Assembly (NCBI GenBank): GCA_965227335.1
Contig: CBDDFV010000006.1
Location: 186,001-250,000, forward strand
DNA length: 64,000 nt
Direction of reading: 5' to 3'
Source: CBDDFV01 sp965227335
Lineage (GTDB): Bacteria; Planctomycetota; Phycisphaerae; Phycisphaerales; SM1A02
Shown here: positions 8,801 to 16,330 of the stretch, piece by piece
How positions within the stretch are numbered: position 1 is the first letter of the stretch
How the letters are laid out: the number at the start of each line of letters is the position of its first letter
Made by a program: the position numbers and the translations under genes
The notes under the pieces: generated by a model
Told to the model about the DNA's origin: nothing
Databases searched by the model: none
The model's input: the letters and a program-made list of their open reading frames with translations, nothing else

Positions 8801-9260
8801 CGTAGCGTGCCCAAAGGTCTTCCGATGGGTCCACACCGAGGGCCGCACGCTCTCGCTGCTCCACGCTCTCGAATCCGCTGAACTCTCCGACGAGTGAGGA
8901 CAGCGTGCGAATCCGCCGGACCTCGTGCAGGTAAATCAGAGTCTCGATGGCTTCCCGTTGGCAGAAGTAATAGTTGAACGGGATGTGCTCGCCAGAGGGA
9001 AGTGCAAGCTGGTGGTCGCGGTGGAACCAGTGGTTGAGCAGCTCGATTGAGGTGTCGGACGCACCACCGTACTGAGCGTCACGCCATTCGGACACATCAC
9101 GCCGAAGGCTCTGTGCAATGCGAACGGGTGAGGGACGACGACCGTTGAGAACCTTGGCGGGCTCGTTCGGCTTGTCCGCACGAGCACGATGACGGTTCGG
9201 GATATCCGACGGACCGAACAGCGGTTCGAGGGCTGATACGTTGACGACATCCTCGCTCAT
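5838..9260 (-). CDS. res: type III-like restriction subunit (Res): SF2 helicase plus PD-(D/E)XK nuclease
   Basis: 1140 residues. N-terminal YFCQREAIETLIYLHEV is followed by Walker A VATGAGKT (~157-164), the DEAH-type Walker B VLNDEAHHVWD (~300), and the helicase motifs LMLREGWDVRNV and LGRGLRRM. Around residues 843-860, YTPDFLV...LLVETKG supplies the D...ExK nuclease core seen at the C-terminal side of type III Res subunits. A further ~200-residue helical tail is unusual in length. ATG 9260 overlaps the Mod1 stop as ATGA with a GAGGTGCAGG site; the longer open frame upstream only reads through the end of mod1. It should need Mod for target recognition and cut after ATP-dependent sensing of two sites. 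Confidence 0.85.
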   Translation of the reverse strand: MSEDVVNVSALEPLFGPSDIPNRHRARADKPNEPAKVLNGRRPSPVRIAQSLRRDVSEWRDAQYGGASDTSIELLNHWFHRDHQLALPSGEHIPFNYYFCQREAIETLIYLHEVRRIRTLSSLVGEFSGFESVEQRERAALGVDPSEDLWARYAFKVATGAGKTKIMSLAIVWSYFHALRESESPMARHFVVIAPGITVFERLCEDFANGRIFGTDPLIPTAWRGDWNMSVVLQDEVGGATTGGTIYLTNIHRLYDTSKRRKTEAETYDFLGPSVSKAKALDTSTALRDRITSHPRLMVLNDEAHHVWDPDSAWNEAIASLHDATRKRGGGIVTQLDLSATPRDNKGEVFRHVVCDTPLGEAVDSAIVKTPVIGHGDDLVERAHTDAAYQYENHLTLGYKRWLKSKEEWDKADKKALMFVMTENTEAADAIAKRLNTDPIFKELNGKTVNLHTNLKGKLKKRGKGATAYYEFVENEKAISDDDLKELRKLSRELDNNTSPYRCIVSVLMLREGWDVRNVTTIVPLRPLTAASKILPEQTLGRGLRRMIPPGQGQVAEVVTVVEHKSFTDLYRDELAEEGLIIEEGDADKIPRTTVTIYPDSENKDLQALDVVIPRLAPGYRVESELGELSFDDIRKPFDQHFKPLPLGIPEHDEVQYEGRHLITNEVVERMTIKLELLKDGVGAISFFREELERATKIRGQHAVLAPLIQRLLEEVLFVEKVTLYDPRLLGRLADTDVREHIRAAFIPVILKKITHKRERAKETAPQSVTAWKPFQVTQSERRPTETAAKTPFNLVACDNQLEVAMAQFCDFAEDVAAFAKNAGPQALRIDYLNSQGRRSVYTPDFLVRKADGHYLLVETKGRADKDVPAKARAAVEWCKAASTKSAKWEYLFIPQAVFEQVRGNSIDELTRACAPSLTDLIRESETSQLTLDFEKPDAQRIAEQVAAFVGETEFAALPSRYKKALEHAVMLFHFHEQKEAASFAPVFQPLLGPIDHAAESVLLSFLSQGVPAEAQAQADYFDPDMASVKKKNVKFLQERARSLKRLLVHRSPLMPTGLLIFCLEYAAKDSDPIPGIFTAVRDQLGPLASGHLRELLQSQYDFRNTYIAHQKEELKDKETTRQGLHTWAETMKELHAALS

Positions 9261-11116
9261 ACCTGCACCTCGATGTTGATTGACGTATCGCTTCCGAAGA
9301 TATCGACGACCTTGACGCACGCGGTGTAGGTGCCTGGCTTGTCGTAGATGAAGCCCTGGTCCGACACCGTCTTCAGCGAACGGTCCTTCCGCGTGCGGTA
9401 GTCCTGCCAGTGGTGAGCGAAGGGCTGGCCCGCCTCGTGCATGAAGTCCACCGCCCAGAAGTCGATGAAGTCGAAGCCGCTCTTCACCGCTCGTTCCTGC
9501 AACGCCTCCAGCTCCTTGGTCGGCACCTCCGCGAGCGACGGGATGAAACTCGTCAGCTTGATGTCGACCAGCTTCTCTTTGCCCTCCGTGCGGATGACCG
9601 GCTCGGCGGTCAGCGTCGCCACCTCAAGGAACGGCGGCGGCTCCTTCCGGTTCTTCTCCATGATCTCGCGAGGAATCTGGATGAGCTTGATCTTGACGCC
9701 GAGCTCGCTTTCCAGGCGGTCGCACTCCATGCGGAGGTCCATCTCGAACTCCCACGCGAGACAGGCGACCTCCTTGCCACCCGCCTCCTTCACCGCCGAC
9801 GCGACCGCGGCGGCTTCCTCGCGTGTGAACAGCCCGTCGATGCCATCGACGTGGCAGAGAGCCGGTCCCTTGCGACCGTGGATGAGCGGCGACGGTGCGT
9901 TGTCGAGCTGCTCGGCCCGGTAGAACTCCAGCACCACGCGGCGGTGCTCGTCGTCGGCACCGGCAAGCCGCTCCTTCTGCCACCACTGCCGCTCGTAACG
10001 CCCAAGATTGAACACGTCGAACGCCCGGTACGGCTGGCTCTCGGAATGCAGCTTCCGCTGCACATCGATCAGACGCTTGCGGCTCGTGTGGATCGCGAAG
10101 CGACCGAGATCCGCCATGATCCACCGACGACCCAGACGCTCGGCAACAGCACCAGTTGTCCCACTACCGCAGAAGAAATCAGCAACGAGACCGCCCTCGG
10201 GACAAGATGACTTGATCACACGTTCGAGCAAGGCCTCCGGCTTTTGCGTCGCGTAGTCGTTTCGCTCATCGGCCATGTTGTTGATCGATGGGATATCCCA
10301 GTAGTCGGGACACTTCTTTGACTGCCCTTTCATTCGCTGACTCGTTGCCGCGATTCGGTCGGCCTCAAAATAGTGCCCATCAGGCTTCTTGGAGTACCAC
10401 AACAGATAGTCGTGCTTCCGGGGCCAATACCGACTTGAGCTCCCGCCAAGCCCATAGAACCAAACAACCTCGTTTAGGAAGCACTCACGTCCGAACACCT
10501 CGTCCAGCATCTGGTGGAGCAGCCCATTGACCCTCCAGTCGCAGTGCAAGTAGATGCTTCCGGAATCGCTGAGGAGCTCACGCATCAAACACAGCCGCTC
10601 GAACATCATCGTGAGGTACGAATCGAACCGCTTCCCCCATGTGTCTTGAAACGCCACCATCTCCAGGACAGACTGCTCCTTGCCTACTGATTCGTTTTCA
10701 TCACCGATGGGTACCGAAAGGGTGAAGTCGGCTTCGACTGTGAACGGCGGGTCGAGATAGATGAGGTCAATCTTCCCAGTCAATTCCTTGAGCAACGATG
10801 CCGTAACGAGCTTGTTGTCGCCCCACAACAGCATGTTCCGGAAGTCATCCGCATGGGAAGAACGAATGTCGAAGAGGCCACCCTCGCGTTCGACGGATGC
10901 CCTCGGCTCGTCAACCGTCTCTATGCGTTGAAGTGGCATGGCACAACCAACGATGTCAACTTCACGACGGTTGCCGAACTCGTCGTATTTCCCTTCCCAC
11001 AGCAGCTCCGTGGTTCGCGTCGAGAGTGGATGGGGATTGTTCGGACCAAATGTAGCCGGGCCACCGTCGTTCGGAAGCACAGATGAAGACTGCGTTGTGT
11101 TCGATGCAGTAGTCAC
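9257..11116 (-). CDS. mod: type III-like DNA methyltransferase (Mod1), second copy in the operon
   Basis: 619 residues from a GTG (11116) that overlaps the mod2 stop as GTGA, with GGAGG seven bases upstream. It is a beta-class methyltransferase: catalytic motif IV LIYLDPPF (~118-125) comes before the target-recognition region (~185-285, WFYGLGGSSSRYWPRKHDYL and on), and the SAM motif VADFFCGSG follows. From CPEGG onward the protein is identical to Mod2 apart from the last few residues (INIEVQV against ITVEVKM). The C-terminal ~300 residues hold a long extension ending in a PKD-like strand pattern (GTYTACVKVVDIFG). It probably modifies a different adenine target from Mod2, because the recognition regions are unlike. 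Confidence 0.85.
   Translation of the reverse strand: MTTASNTTQSSSVLPNDGGPATFGPNNPHPLSTRTTELLWEGKYDEFGNRREVDIVGCAMPLQRIETVDEPRASVEREGGLFDIRSSHADDFRNMLLWGDNKLVTASLLKELTGKIDLIYLDPPFTVEADFTLSVPIGDENESVGKEQSVLEMVAFQDTWGKRFDSYLTMMFERLCLMRELLSDSGSIYLHCDWRVNGLLHQMLDEVFGRECFLNEVVWFYGLGGSSSRYWPRKHDYLLWYSKKPDGHYFEADRIAATSQRMKGQSKKCPDYWDIPSINNMADERNDYATQKPEALLERVIKSSCPEGGLVADFFCGSGTTGAVAERLGRRWIMADLGRFAIHTSRKRLIDVQRKLHSESQPYRAFDVFNLGRYERQWWQKERLAGADDEHRRVVLEFYRAEQLDNAPSPLIHGRKGPALCHVDGIDGLFTREEAAAVASAVKEAGGKEVACLAWEFEMDLRMECDRLESELGVKIKLIQIPREIMEKNRKEPPPFLEVATLTAEPVIRTEGKEKLVDIKLTSFIPSLAEVPTKELEALQERAVKSGFDFIDFWAVDFMHEAGQPFAHHWQDYRTRKDRSLKTVSDQGFIYDKPGTYTACVKVVDIFGSDTSINIEVQV
9277..10209. repeat. 933-bp direct repeat, copy 1 (shared 3' part of the two mod genes)
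   Basis: Reading both stretches side by side I find no difference from 9277 to 10209 and from 11133 to 12065 (offset 1856). Identity begins four bases inside the last codons of each mod gene and ends abruptly just before the recognition region. Confidence 0.9.
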
Positions 11117-13068
11117 ATCTTCACCTCCACCGTGATTGACGTATCGCTTCCGAAGATATCGACGACCTTGACGCACGCGGTGTAGGTGCCTGGCTTGTCG
11201 TAGATGAAGCCCTGGTCCGACACCGTCTTCAGCGAACGGTCCTTCCGCGTGCGGTAGTCCTGCCAGTGGTGAGCGAAGGGCTGGCCCGCCTCGTGCATGA
11301 AGTCCACCGCCCAGAAGTCGATGAAGTCGAAGCCGCTCTTCACCGCTCGTTCCTGCAACGCCTCCAGCTCCTTGGTCGGCACCTCCGCGAGCGACGGGAT
11401 GAAACTCGTCAGCTTGATGTCGACCAGCTTCTCTTTGCCCTCCGTGCGGATGACCGGCTCGGCGGTCAGCGTCGCCACCTCAAGGAACGGCGGCGGCTCC
11501 TTCCGGTTCTTCTCCATGATCTCGCGAGGAATCTGGATGAGCTTGATCTTGACGCCGAGCTCGCTTTCCAGGCGGTCGCACTCCATGCGGAGGTCCATCT
11601 CGAACTCCCACGCGAGACAGGCGACCTCCTTGCCACCCGCCTCCTTCACCGCCGACGCGACCGCGGCGGCTTCCTCGCGTGTGAACAGCCCGTCGATGCC
11701 ATCGACGTGGCAGAGAGCCGGTCCCTTGCGACCGTGGATGAGCGGCGACGGTGCGTTGTCGAGCTGCTCGGCCCGGTAGAACTCCAGCACCACGCGGCGG
11801 TGCTCGTCGTCGGCACCGGCAAGCCGCTCCTTCTGCCACCACTGCCGCTCGTAACGCCCAAGATTGAACACGTCGAACGCCCGGTACGGCTGGCTCTCGG
11901 AATGCAGCTTCCGCTGCACATCGATCAGACGCTTGCGGCTCGTGTGGATCGCGAAGCGACCGAGATCCGCCATGATCCACCGACGACCCAGACGCTCGGC
12001 AACAGCACCAGTTGTCCCACTACCGCAGAAGAAATCAGCAACGAGACCGCCCTCGGGACAAGATGCGGAAATGATGCGTTCAATTAGCGATTCGGGCTTT
12101 TGCGTCGCATATCCAAGATTCTCTGAACGGTCGGCAGGTTGAAGCATCGATAAACGCCATACATCATCTACTGTGCGATGTGTCGACTCGATGTAAATGA
12201 CCTTCCCATCTGGCCCCTTGGCATTGACGAGCTTCTTCTTTTTCTTGTCCCATACTCGCTTGAGCTGCTGGACGGGCTCAGCCCGCTCTTCTTTCTGGGG
12301 TTCAAAGCTGAACCGATCGCCCTTTGAGTACCACAAAATCATATCGTGGTTTGCGGCAAAGCGCTTCACGTTGCCCTGCATCTTGTTGTAGTAGTACCAG
12401 ACGATTTCGTTCACGAATCGTTCAATGCCGAACACTTCATTGAGCAACGCTCGAAGCATGTAGTTCATGTGCCAGTCGCAATGAACAAAGATACTGCCAC
12501 CTGGCTTTAGGAGGTCTCGAAGAAGCACGAGTCTCTCGTGCATCATGTGTAAATAGGAGTCAGTGCCACGACCCCAAATGTCGCGGTATGCGACCATCTC
12601 TAGTGTTGACTGGTCTTTCGCAACAGTTTCCGACGCTTCCCCGATTGCCACGTCCATTGTGAAGTCAGCACCTACATCGAACGGGGGGTCGATGTAAATC
12701 AGATCCACTTCGCCTCGAAGCGAGCTGCATAGGCTGGAGAGGACAAGCCTATTGTCCCCCCAGACCAACATGTTCCTGAAGTCATCGAGGTGAGCCTTGG
12801 CGGGATCAAAGAGCGTCCCCTCAGACTCAGACCGAGTTCTTGGCTCATCTACGGTTTCAATCTTCTGGAGAGGCATTGTCCACTGGGCCGCATCAACCTC
12901 TCGGCGATTGCCATACTCGTCGTACTTCCCCTCCCAAACTAGTTCTGCTCTGAGGGTTGAGAGAGGATGCGGGTTCCCAGGGCCATACAACGGCACGTCA
13001 GTTTGCCTGCCGTTATCTTGCGTGGCCCCTGATTCAAAGTGATCGAGTGTGGTCTTGCCGCCGCTCAT
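11113..13068 (-). CDS. mod: type III-like DNA methyltransferase (Mod2), first copy in the operon
   Basis: 651 residues. LVWEGKYDEYGNRREVD at ~43-59 precedes catalytic LIYIDPPF (~123-130). The recognition region ~195-330 includes a lysine-rich stretch (VWDKKKKKLVNAKG), and the SAM motif DFFCGSG is at ~342-348. Motif order IV-TRD-I is that of beta-class N6-adenine methyltransferases of type III systems. ATG 13068 overlaps the stop of the small HTH gene as ATGA. The N-terminal half is clearly homologous to Mod1 but diverged (for example SSLCSSLRGEVD against ASLLKELTGKID), whereas the C-terminal part is identical. The abrupt change marks a recombination boundary just upstream of the SAM motif. 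Confidence 0.85.
   Translation of the reverse strand: MSGGKTTLDHFESGATQDNGRQTDVPLYGPGNPHPLSTLRAELVWEGKYDEYGNRREVDAAQWTMPLQKIETVDEPRTRSESEGTLFDPAKAHLDDFRNMLVWGDNRLVLSSLCSSLRGEVDLIYIDPPFDVGADFTMDVAIGEASETVAKDQSTLEMVAYRDIWGRGTDSYLHMMHERLVLLRDLLKPGGSIFVHCDWHMNYMLRALLNEVFGIERFVNEIVWYYYNKMQGNVKRFAANHDMILWYSKGDRFSFEPQKEERAEPVQQLKRVWDKKKKKLVNAKGPDGKVIYIESTHRTVDDVWRLSMLQPADRSENLGYATQKPESLIERIISASCPEGGLVADFFCGSGTTGAVAERLGRRWIMADLGRFAIHTSRKRLIDVQRKLHSESQPYRAFDVFNLGRYERQWWQKERLAGADDEHRRVVLEFYRAEQLDNAPSPLIHGRKGPALCHVDGIDGLFTREEAAAVASAVKEAGGKEVACLAWEFEMDLRMECDRLESELGVKIKLIQIPREIMEKNRKEPPPFLEVATLTAEPVIRTEGKEKLVDIKLTSFIPSLAEVPTKELEALQERAVKSGFDFIDFWAVDFMHEAGQPFAHHWQDYRTRKDRSLKTVSDQGFIYDKPGTYTACVKVVDIFGSDTSITVEVKM
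11133..12065. repeat. 933-bp direct repeat, copy 2
   Basis: Partner of 9277-10209, lying in mod2 in the same orientation. Recombination between the copies would delete 1856 bp and leave one in-frame mod gene with the Mod2 recognition half. Confidence 0.9.
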
Positions 13069-13274
13069 GGAGTCGTGCTTCCTTGCGAGGCTCCCTCACG
13101 GTCGTCGAGCCATCGGTCAATTGCTTCTTTGCGAAATCGCCAGTGCTTTCCGACTTTCTGCCCGGGGACCTTTCCTTCCTGGGCGAGTTTGTAGAGCGTG
13201 GACTTCGCGATTTGGAGATACTCCGCGAGTTCATCGATCGTCATCACTTGTTGTGGTTCAGACGACATTGGCAT
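13065..13274 (-). CDS. excisionase-family HTH protein leading the R-M operon
   Basis: 69 residues from ATG 13274 (GGAG six bases upstream); a second Met two codons later is possible. VMTIDELAEYLQIAKSTLYK, then LAQEGKVPGQKVGKHWRFRK and EAIDRWLDD, is the standard excisionase/MerR-like winged-helix pattern found in small 'helix-turn-helix domain' proteins. Its stop overlaps the mod2 start, so it is made together with the methyltransferases. In this place it may act as a controller of the R-M operon, like C proteins, although it is not of the C-protein family. Confidence 0.75.
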   Translation of the reverse strand: MPMSSEPQQVMTIDELAEYLQIAKSTLYKLAQEGKVPGQKVGKHWRFRKEAIDRWLDDREGASQGSTTP

Positions 13275-13601
13275 CCACGACTCCGAGGGGTCAGCCCAAA
13301 GACACTGCTCGTTACTGCTGGATTCTACTCGACAGTGGGGCCTGCTGCTGGTGATGCGCTTCTTCAATTGCGATGGACCTGCCTCTAAAGGCCTGCGGCT
13401 CGGGACCCTGTCGGCCGTCGCTCGCCCAGCCGAGCGAAGCGAGAGGGCGACGGTCGATAGGGCAGCCGCTGGCCGGGGCCTGCGGACGGGCTCCCCGAGG
13501 CTTGAGCGGTGCCGCGATTGGCTGGTTGGGCTGATGAAGCTGGCGTGTGGGTGGAGGGAAGGTCCGGTGGTGCACAGATCCTTCCGACCAGATGGCCGCC
13601 G
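13275..13601. promoter_or_regulatory. gap between DUF932 gene and R-M operon, with hairpins
   Basis: No gene is supported. An inverted repeat CCGTCGC (13415-13421) / GCGACGG (13447-13453) encloses a CGCTCG/CGAGCG stem. On the minus strand this lies between the DUF932 stop (13602) and the R-M operon start (13274), so it should contain the operon promoter and perhaps the end of the DUF932 transcript. Confidence 0.5.
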
Positions 13602-14642
13602 CTACTTCGCGAGTGCGAGCAGCGACGATGCCTTCTGGTCAACCTCCGAGCGGTCACCCGCGTGGCGAAGCCGGCCCGCGATGCGGGTGAGGGCATCTAC
13701 CAAGGCGAAGATCGTGAACGCTCCCTGCTCGCGTGCGAGCTCAAGAGCCTCCTTGCCGAGCTGTCGCGTGACACCGTGCCGGGTGAGCACCTTCATGACC
13801 TCGTCGGCGTCGTCTCCGAGCCGCTCCGTCATGGCCTTCTTCACGACGGCGGCGAAGCCGTCCCGCCGTTCGTCCCGCTTCTCGACGAGACGCTCGATGA
13901 TCGTGCGGATCTGCCCGAGCGAGTCGTGGACGTTCGCGGTGTGCTTGCGGCTGAACTCGACGACCTCGATCGCGTCCCAGACGATGTGATTCCGGCAGAC
14001 CGCCTGGAACCAGAACGTCTGGACTCCCACGGACCGCTTGCCGACCTCGCTGTTCCAGACGAAAAATCCCGGAGCGAACGCTTCGCCGTTGATCTCCGTC
14101 CATCCGGTCGGGTCGATGAGGAAGCAGAACATGTCCTGCTCCCCGCAGTAGAGCCCGTTGGCTCCCTTTGTGTCGGGTGCTCCCGACTCTTGCGGCGGCG
14201 TGAAGTCCGTCGCGAACTCCCGCAGCATCGTGAGCAGGTCCACGTTGTGGAGCCGGGTGTAGCTGGCTCCGTGGATCGAACGGATCTGCTGTCCTTCGGC
14301 GTAGACCTGAAGCGGCTTGTCGCTCCGCGGCATGGTCTCCTCGAAGACCTTCGACGCCGTCTGCGGGCTGAGTCGGTTGACGGTGTCGCGACTGACGCCG
14401 GAGAGTTGGCAGAGCTGTCCGAACGACCAACTGTTGAGCTGCCGCGTGTCAGCGGGCGTGACGGCGAGTTCGAGCCGTCCTTCCCACGGCACGGCGGCCA
14501 TGTCCTGCGGTCGGTGCCAGAGCACCTCGGTGTTCTGGCGGCTGTCGTAGCAGTGCTGCCAGAGCTCCTGCATGGTGGCGAACGACTCGTCCTCCGTTCG
14601 CCGGAAGAGCTCGTCGTGAGCCCGTGAGAGAATCTGTCCCAT
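13602..14642 (-). CDS. DUF932 (phage/plasmid-like) protein
   Basis: 346 residues from ATG 14642 with an AAAGGAC site. The body (LNSWSFGQLCQLSGVSRDTV, then RSIHGASYTRLHNVDLLTML, DPTGWTEINGEAFAPGFFVW and VCRNHIVW) matches the DUF932 family, whose members are encoded on plasmids, phages and integrative elements. The biochemical role of the family is not established. No membrane segment is visible. Position next to the R-M operon and the antirestriction genes supports the reading of 1-14642 as an element backbone. Confidence 0.8.
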   Translation of the reverse strand: MGQILSRAHDELFRRTEDESFATMQELWQHCYDSRQNTEVLWHRPQDMAAVPWEGRLELAVTPADTRQLNSWSFGQLCQLSGVSRDTVNRLSPQTASKVFEETMPRSDKPLQVYAEGQQIRSIHGASYTRLHNVDLLTMLREFATDFTPPQESGAPDTKGANGLYCGEQDMFCFLIDPTGWTEINGEAFAPGFFVWNSEVGKRSVGVQTFWFQAVCRNHIVWDAIEVVEFSRKHTANVHDSLGQIRTIIERLVEKRDERRDGFAAVVKKAMTERLGDDADEVMKVLTRHGVTRQLGKEALELAREQGAFTIFALVDALTRIAGRLRHAGDRSEVDQKASSLLALAK

Positions 14643-15033
14643 GATGTGTCCTTTCGCGTGTGAGTGATGCTGAACCTTCAGTGAAACCGTGTGTGCACCA
14701 CCGGCTTCCCTGCGACGAGCGGTGCTCCACGCAGCGAAACCAGCGGGCGACTTCTGGACCCGATTCAGCGATGTGAAAGGACGAAGGACGGCGACCCGAG
14801 GCACGCAACACGCACAATCAAGTCTGAAGGGCGGCGGGTGCCGTCACGCTATCAGTAGCACGTATTGCGGGGCTACTCAAACAGTGTTTGCAGAGTGCAC
14901 GCGCTCGGCCACGCTTGAGCGACTCGCAGTTGATTTGTCGACAAACGCCCCACTGCCTCAAGAGCCCAGCCATGATGCAAGGCATCCACTCTACGAAACT
15001 GTTGCCGCTGCATGAGAGGGTCCAAGCATCTGG
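14643..15033. other. gene-free gap at the edge of the element-like region
   Basis: I see no gene. A perfect 12-bp palindrome TTTGTCGACAAA lies at 14934-14945 and could be an operator or a recombination core. The promoter of the DUF932 gene should be close to 14642. Gene style changes here from accessory to housekeeping, but no boundary repeat was found. Confidence 0.4.
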
Positions 15034-16239
15034 TCATTGCGTTGTACGCAACCAGGTCTGCACGCGGGTGTCATAGATCCGGTTCTTGAAGAGGAGCTGC
15101 TCGCGAACCTCGTTGAATCGGGCGTTGTCGATGTCCCCGTGGTCTTTCCCGATCTCGCTCGACACTGAAACAATCCAGTACGGCGTGTCGTTCCAAGCTC
15201 CCGGGATTGGCTCGATGACGACTTCACCTTCCCTGATGAAGGCGCGATGGCTGGCGAGAAACGGCAAGTGCCCCGTCGCATGCGAAGCGAGTTCCGACTG
15301 ACTGGGCCATCCATCCATGTTGAGCGGGCGTTTGTCGATTGATAGCCGGTCAACCCACTGCCCAAGCCGGTACGCATCCTTGGTCACCCAGTCGGCCTCG
15401 GATGTGATCGACACCAATACCGGTCCTGGCGCTGGCTCGACCCTACCGTCGGCATAACGGAGTTCTGCGACAACGCCACGGCGTTTCATAAGGTCGACCA
15501 GTTGCACGGTCGCCATCGCGTCCAATGCGGGATTGAGCAGGTGCACACCATCGGTGGGCGAGCGAAATCCGAGCTCTCCGTGAGCCATCAAGAGTGTCTC
15601 GATCGTCGGCCCGAGCGTGAGCCCAATGATCATGCCACCCATCGAGTGCCCGGTGATGAGCACCTTCGAGTCAGGGTGTTCTTTACTGGCATATGTGATT
15701 CGACCGAACGCCTCGCGCAGGTTCGATCCCGCCACCCGTTCCGCGGCCCGCCGCCGGTCCCAGAAGGTCATGAGATTCATCAGCGGGAGGCGGGTTGTCG
15801 CTCCGCGCCAACCGATATAGACACCGACAATGTGGTCGGGCGTCGTGTCGGCCCGCTGGGAGAAATCCGATGCGAGGTGCTGAAGCGCCAACCGAAACCT
15901 GGCAAGGTCATTCTCTGTTCGAGTTGGGTCGGCGTTGTTCTGCCAGCCATGCACATACAGAAAAACACCGATGCCTTTCGTCGATTCAGCGTTTCGCTCC
16001 GCGATACGGCTCAACGCGTCTTCGAGCTGGTTCCGGTCCCAGAACATCCCGAACTCGTCAAACTCGATCACCGCCAGGTCAACGCCGACCTGTACATCAC
16101 TCGGTGACTCAAGTGTGGAGAGGTACTGCGACGGTTCGGTGTTGAACTGCCTGTTCGATACGCAGCCGCCCACAGGCAAGAGACACGCAAGAGTACACAG
16201 GATGACTAAGACGGCGGCTGCACCGTTCCCGTGCGCCAT
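15034..16239 (-). CDS. lipoprotein alpha/beta hydrolase
   Basis: 401 residues from ATG 16239; this start gives a clean lipoprotein signal (VLVILCTLACLLPVGGC, cysteine at residue ~27). The hydrolase fold shows FLYVHGW (oxyanion strand) at ~100 and the nucleophile elbow ITGHSMGGMIIG near 200. An acid (ITSEADWVTKDA) and a late histidine (HLPFLASHRAF) complete a plausible Ser-Asp-His triad. It belongs to the broad group of envelope esterases with an unknown substrate. It lies 92 bp downstream of the NADH dehydrogenase gene on the same strand. Confidence 0.8.
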   Translation of the reverse strand: MAHGNGAAAVLVILCTLACLLPVGGCVSNRQFNTEPSQYLSTLESPSDVQVGVDLAVIEFDEFGMFWDRNQLEDALSRIAERNAESTKGIGVFLYVHGWQNNADPTRTENDLARFRLALQHLASDFSQRADTTPDHIVGVYIGWRGATTRLPLMNLMTFWDRRRAAERVAGSNLREAFGRITYASKEHPDSKVLITGHSMGGMIIGLTLGPTIETLLMAHGELGFRSPTDGVHLLNPALDAMATVQLVDLMKRRGVVAELRYADGRVEPAPGPVLVSITSEADWVTKDAYRLGQWVDRLSIDKRPLNMDGWPSQSELASHATGHLPFLASHRAFIREGEVVIEPIPGAWNDTPYWIVSVSSEIGKDHGDIDNARFNEVREQLLFKNRIYDTRVQTWLRTTQ

Positions 16240-16330
16240 CGACTTGCCACGGGCACAGCGTGATTCTCGTCTCTGCACACTCCCGGATACCAGCTCGGCA
16301 TTTAGAGTCGAGAATGACAGACTACGGGCA

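Noticed and set aside
9410..10210. 266-codon plus-strand frame, repeated at 11266
   Set aside because: Antisense shadow of the shared Mod C-terminus; its duplication only reflects the DNA repeat.
9257..11176. N-terminal extension MRQGRRYLRKRYVN shared by the longer mod1 and res frames
   Set aside because: It is the 933-bp repeat end read in another frame; the overlapping GTG and ATG starts with ribosome sites are better.
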